Below, in pieces: positions 60,279-64,000 of a stretch of 64,000 nt of DNA (its first letter is position 1; every line of letters begins with the position of its first letter). Made by a program: the position numbers and the translations under genes. The notes beneath the pieces are model-generated. The model searched no databases. It was not told where the DNA came from and worked only from the letters and a program-made list of their open reading frames with translations. Source of the stretch: Steinernema hermaphroditum (taxonomy: Eukaryota; Nematoda; Chromadorea; Rhabditida; Steinernematidae); assembly GCA_030435675.1 (NCBI GenBank), contig CM059622.1, forward strand, positions 1,240,001 through 1,304,000, read 5' to 3'.

Positions 60279-60800
60279 TTAAGACAAAGAGCTTGCAATT
60301 GATGGTCCGTGGTTCGGGAGTTGCGTCTTCGATGGTCGATGGTCGACTCTCACTCGTGTCGCGGTGGTGAGCGGTCGGTCCCTCTGGTCGCTCTCTGAGT
60401 GTCTGGTTTGGTCTGATGGCAAACCCTGTGGCATGTATGAGTTTTCCGGCTTCCAGAGGGAATTGGGACACCCGGAAGCCGTAGTCCCACCACCGCTGAC
60501 AACAAGATGTCCGACGTCAAGAATCCGGCCACGTGACGCTCTATGGACGCCACCACCATCGAAGACGCAACTCCCGGACCACGGACCATCAGATTCGAGC
60601 ACAGAAGCGTGCGCTGTGCCGCAAACGATGTTCCGCTCCTGAATCCGAAGATTTGCCGATTCCCAGAAGCCCCATGAAGCTCTCCGCCACCCACCTGTTC
60701 GACATGAACGCCACGCCAGGGATGAAGCCGTCTTCCAGACAACCTCTGTTTGTTTATTTTCGGTGTCGCGCAAGGCATAATGCCTTTGATTCGTGAAATA
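60279..60800 (-). repeat. 0.5-kb repeat, inverted partner of 61745-62250
   Basis: The minus strand carries GCGCGACACCGAAAATA, then ACTCAGAGAGCGACC, and a long open frame. The plus strand at 61745-62250 is a diverged copy with the same landmarks. Confidence 0.75.
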
Positions 60801-60920
60801 AAGTCAAAGTAAGACAAAGAGGTCGAAAATTGCACCACAACATTTTTTGACTTGAAATCCCTTGTATTCTATGAATGAAAGATTTGGCTTTTGCCCGCGA
60901 AGTGGTCTGTAGTTGTCCAG

Positions 60921-61337
60921 TCAAATGGTGAATAACCTGAAGTGAAATGGTTGAAAAAATGCAAATAAACAATAAGTGTATAAGTGTCCCATTTCCACTG
61001 CTCCAACCCAATACATCTGATACGTTCTTGTAGTCCTTTGTCTTCCGCTTCGGGGACGGTCCTTGACGTCGCCAGTTTCCCAGAATCGGTCCAGCACACG
61101 TTTGACGCCATTTCGGCGAAGTTTGAGGGTTTTGCAAATCTCGGGATTCGACCTTCCGCCGCAATGGAGCTCAACGATCGCGGAACGCACACCTTCGGAG
61201 ACCATTTTTACCCTGAATAACAGCAAATACAGCATAATTAACAGCGAATACAGGGTAAAGAGAGTCGTGCAACACGAATATAACAAGCAACACGCGCAAA
61301 AACTCCGAAAAATTGCGAAAATTAGCATTGCAAACAC
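60921..61337 (-). pseudogene. Tc1/mariner transposase N-terminal fragment
   Basis: The frame reads VRSAIVELHCGGRSNPEI, KTLKLRRNGVKRVLDRFWET, then DRPRSGRQRTTRT. This is the paired-like helix-turn-helix and basic GRPR-type linker of Tc1/mariner transposases. The catalytic DDE part is missing; the frame ends in unrelated sequence. It lies between two inverted 0.5-kb repeats. Confidence 0.75.
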
Positions 61338-61479
61338 CGTTCCAGAACATCCGATAACCGTGTAGAGTAAAGTCGTGTGCTAATTCCTCTGTCCCTGAGT
61401 CTTACACTACACTCACAAGGTGGCGCTCTATTGAGTGTCTCTAGCACTGAATTACTACACAGCAAAACTGATTGGCGCC

Positions 61480-61720
61480 TTATTGAGTACAGTGAACTAT
61501 ACACCCCACACTACGATTGGCGGCTTGTCAGTTGCATTCCTCTTGATGTCAGAGCCCTGTTTTGTTTTTATAGTGCTTTTTCTCGCACCTCGAGATGGCG
61601 AAATGTGAAGTGCTACTTCCTATGGTAACATTTGCGTAATGGACGGTCACTGCTTCCAACCATGTACATCGTTGGGTCTTGCTTACCGGGTGCACCTATC
61701 GATGTGTTATATCGGCACAT
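61480..61720. repeat. dispersed repeat copy
   Basis: GTTGCATTCCTCTTGATGTC, then CACCTCGAGATGGCGAAATG and CCTATGGTA, in the same order as at 55865 and 58110. Confidence 0.55.
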
Positions 61721-61744
61721 ATCACAGCATGAACTAATCTCAAA

Positions 61745-62250
61745 AAGGTGGCCTTTTTGGATCACCACGACTTTCACGACTTTATTTCGCGAATCAAAAG
61801 CATTATGCTTTGCGCGACACCGAAAATAGACAAACAGAGGATGTCTGGCAGACGACTTCATCCCTGGCGCGGCGTAGATGTCGAACCGGTCGTAGACGGC
61901 GCACTTCACGGGGCATCTGGGAATCGGCAAATCTTCAGCTACGGCAGCGGAATATCGTTTGCGGCACAGCGGACGCTTCTGAGCTTGCATCTGATGGTCC
62001 GTGGTCCGGGAGTTGCGTCTTCGCTGGTCCTCAGAGCGTCGGCGACCTTCGGGATGACTTCTCACGTGGCCGGATTCCTGGCGCCGGACATCTTGTTGTC
62101 AGCGGTGGTGGGACTACGGCTTCCGAGTGTCCCAATTCCCTCTGGAAGCCGGAACAGTCACAACCACGGGGTTTGCCATCTGGCCAACCAGACACTCAGA
62201 GAGCGACCGGAGGGACCGACCGCTCGCCACCGCGACACGAGTGAGAGTGT
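61745..62250 (+). repeat. 0.5-kb repeat, inverted partner of 60279-60800
   Basis: A plus-strand copy of the segment above. The long open frames differ by substitutions and small indels, so protein coding is not supported. Confidence 0.75.
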
Positions 62251-62336
62251 TCACCATGTTGGATCACCATGTTCGATAAACTCCAACGCTATAGGTAGGT
62301 GCTTGACTGCCATAGTAATTGCCCCGATGCCTTAGG

Positions 62337-63495
62337 CTACAAGTGGAAATTGGATGCTCCGATTTCCCATAACTTCTCCGACCCCTGTATCCGCCACCGT
62401 AACACATTGACCCATGTTTTTACCTGTAGTTCTAAATGAAGATATTTCCCTTTATTTTTCGTAGCTGCTACGATCAAGGGGGTTCTAACCGTGTGATCCA
62501 CTGGACAGCTTGATACTATGGATAAGAGAGAATTCGAAGATTGAGTTGTGGTCAGAACCAGGTCGAACAAGTGATATGTCACTATGCTGTATGCGATATT
62601 ATACAAGCACGGGGACGAAAAGTGTTCATGAGATAGGTCAACCTCTATGCTACAGTTTGCGCGTAATATGTAGGAAAATCTCCTTTTCTTATTCAAAATA
62701 AGAAGGAACTAGGGAATGGTTTCGGGGTTTCACCAGATCCAAGGAGAGCACCCAATTTTTTATATTTTAGATCGCCCTCAAAACTGCAGCTCATCTTCAG
62801 CTGGGACTCAGTTACTTATTGAACGTGTAGGCCTTCCACAGCTATATCTAAGACGGGACTGTTGGAAACATTAACAACTAAATTGAGTAAAAGACTGCAA
62901 GGTCAGAAACGGGCAAAATGGAGTTTTTCGGCCTGGAACCTTTCCTGTTCTGCAATGGAGTGGCCAGGCTTCTCCTCAAAAGGCTTCTCGTCACGAAAAG
63001 CTCTAAGGCTGTGTAGTTAAATGTTGTATACCTCTGGTGAAATATTTGTCTGTTTGGCAATAAATACACACCTTTTAAATCCGCCATTTTCAATGTTTCA
63101 ACGCAATATTAAGTTCAAATGATGTCTCATTTGTTGCAGTTAAGATAGCTGTTTCGGCTATTGCCTTGTAATCTTGCAAGCGCAAAGGAGAGAGGAATTC
63201 ACCGGATCAGACATGAGGAAAGAGCGGAGCATAGGATAACGTCGGGAAGGGATGGGGCATGAACGGTAAAGAACATAAGAATGAACGGAAGATGAGTTTG
63301 CGCTGAGGAAGAGATTGTCGCCCGCAGGGCTATGGTGTCTCCATCCGAAAGGCCGTCACGTCAAACACACAAACGGACAGACAGACCAACGAGGTTCCAG
63401 GTCATAATGGCCAATGCTGGAAAATGTCCAAAACGATGGTATCTTTTCTGGAGCCGCTACCGCGCATTACGAATTTTATTACGATATCAAGCATA
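62337..63495. other. gene-free stretch
   Basis: AT-rich DNA with no supported exon, RNA gene or clear repeat. Confidence 0.4.
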
Positions 63496-64000
63496 TTACA
63501 TGTTGTCGCACCCCATATTTATCCAATGTCCTTTGGCTTCTTGTCGCGCTCGGTGCTTCCATCTTCTGCTGCCTAGCTTCTTCGTGAACTCATCACTCCA
63601 TCGGGTCCGTGGTCTTCCGAGGGGCCTCTTCACGGGGGGACGCCATTCCTCTAGTCGGATGGACCACTTTTCCAGGCTTCCGTTCGCCATCTTCCAGGCG
63701 AAGTTCCACTTTCTTCTTCTTGCGGCTTCGTCGATGTCCTTTACCTTCGTGACGCCCCGGAGCCACTCGTTGCTCTTTCTGTCTATTAGACGGACTCCGA
63801 CCATTCGCCTCTCCATCCGTCGTTGAGCGGTCGCAAGCCTCTTCCTCGCTGACTTCGTGAGGGACCAGGTTTCGGATCCATAGAGCATGGCGGGAAGAAC
63901 GCACTGGTCGAATAGTCTTCGTTTCCATCGCATCAGAACGCTTCTGGAGGTCAGGAAGTCCGTGTATCGTCTGAAGACGTTCCATCCGCTTTGAATTCTT
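63496..64000 (-). pseudogene. LINE reverse-transcriptase C-terminal region, running off the window
   Basis: The minus-strand frame reads LPAMLYGSETWSLTKSARKR, RRMERRMVGVRLIDRKSNEW, then GRPRTRWSDEFTKKLGSRRW. These are the classic tail motifs of non-LTR reverse transcriptases. A second frame overlapping 63593-63985 covers upstream residues, so the copy may be frameshifted. The body of the element would lie to the right. Confidence 0.82.

Noticed and set aside
60350..62335. Long frames of 138-195 codons
   Set aside because: They belong to the inverted 0.5-kb repeats and carry indels relative to each other.

Overview
The window reads as nematode nuclear DNA. The inference rests on short introns (often 42-60 nt, GT...AG), a cys-loop acetylcholine receptor subunit, a TRPM channel of the gon-2/gtl type, a compact APC/APR-1-like armadillo protein, a Vasa/GLH helicase with glycine-rich FGG repeats, an M13 peptidase homologue, a DNase II-like gene and a FLYWCH-containing Mutator-like transposase. 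The species cannot be named from sequence alone. All exon structures below were assembled by hand from reading frame, splice signals and intron phase.

Region 1 (1-26.2 kb) is mostly ordinary multi-exon genes. A nicotinic receptor subunit (26-3197, +) converges on an APC-like gene (3270-5495, -) with 72 bp between stop codons. A tRNA-Pro/tRNA-Trp cluster and several kb of gene-free DNA follow, then a 16-kb TRPM gene (10017-26166, +) with very long first introns that hold tRNA relics and SINE-like repeats. Intact tRNA-Pro(CGG) genes lie inside introns of both the receptor and TRPM.

Region 2 (26.8-38.2 kb) is gene-dense: a Q/Y-rich protein (-), a Vasa/GLH DEAD-box helicase (-) whose glycine-rich domain comes from tandemly duplicated exons, a membrane-anchored coiled-coil protein (+) divergent from it, an M13 peptidase homologue that has lost its zinc-binding histidines (+), and a small AT-hook protein (-).

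Region 3 (39.2-64 kb) is a transposon-rich tract. It holds at least four foldback elements, three with clean target-site duplications. A 2.1-kb inverted-terminal-repeat element contains a LINE reverse-transcriptase tail. A 4.36-kb Mutator-like element (45368-49728) has a perfect 8-bp target duplication, long inverted repeats built from a short tandem motif, a multi-exon transposase and a second intact-looking multi-exon gene for a four-span membrane protein; this element is the most striking object here. Beyond it are direct repeats bracketing a small secreted ORF and an HExxH metallopeptidase-like gene, a 187-bp tandem array, a short secreted protein, a DNase II-like gene of uncertain integrity, a Tc1/mariner transposase fragment between two inverted 0.5-kb repeats, and a LINE tail at the window end.
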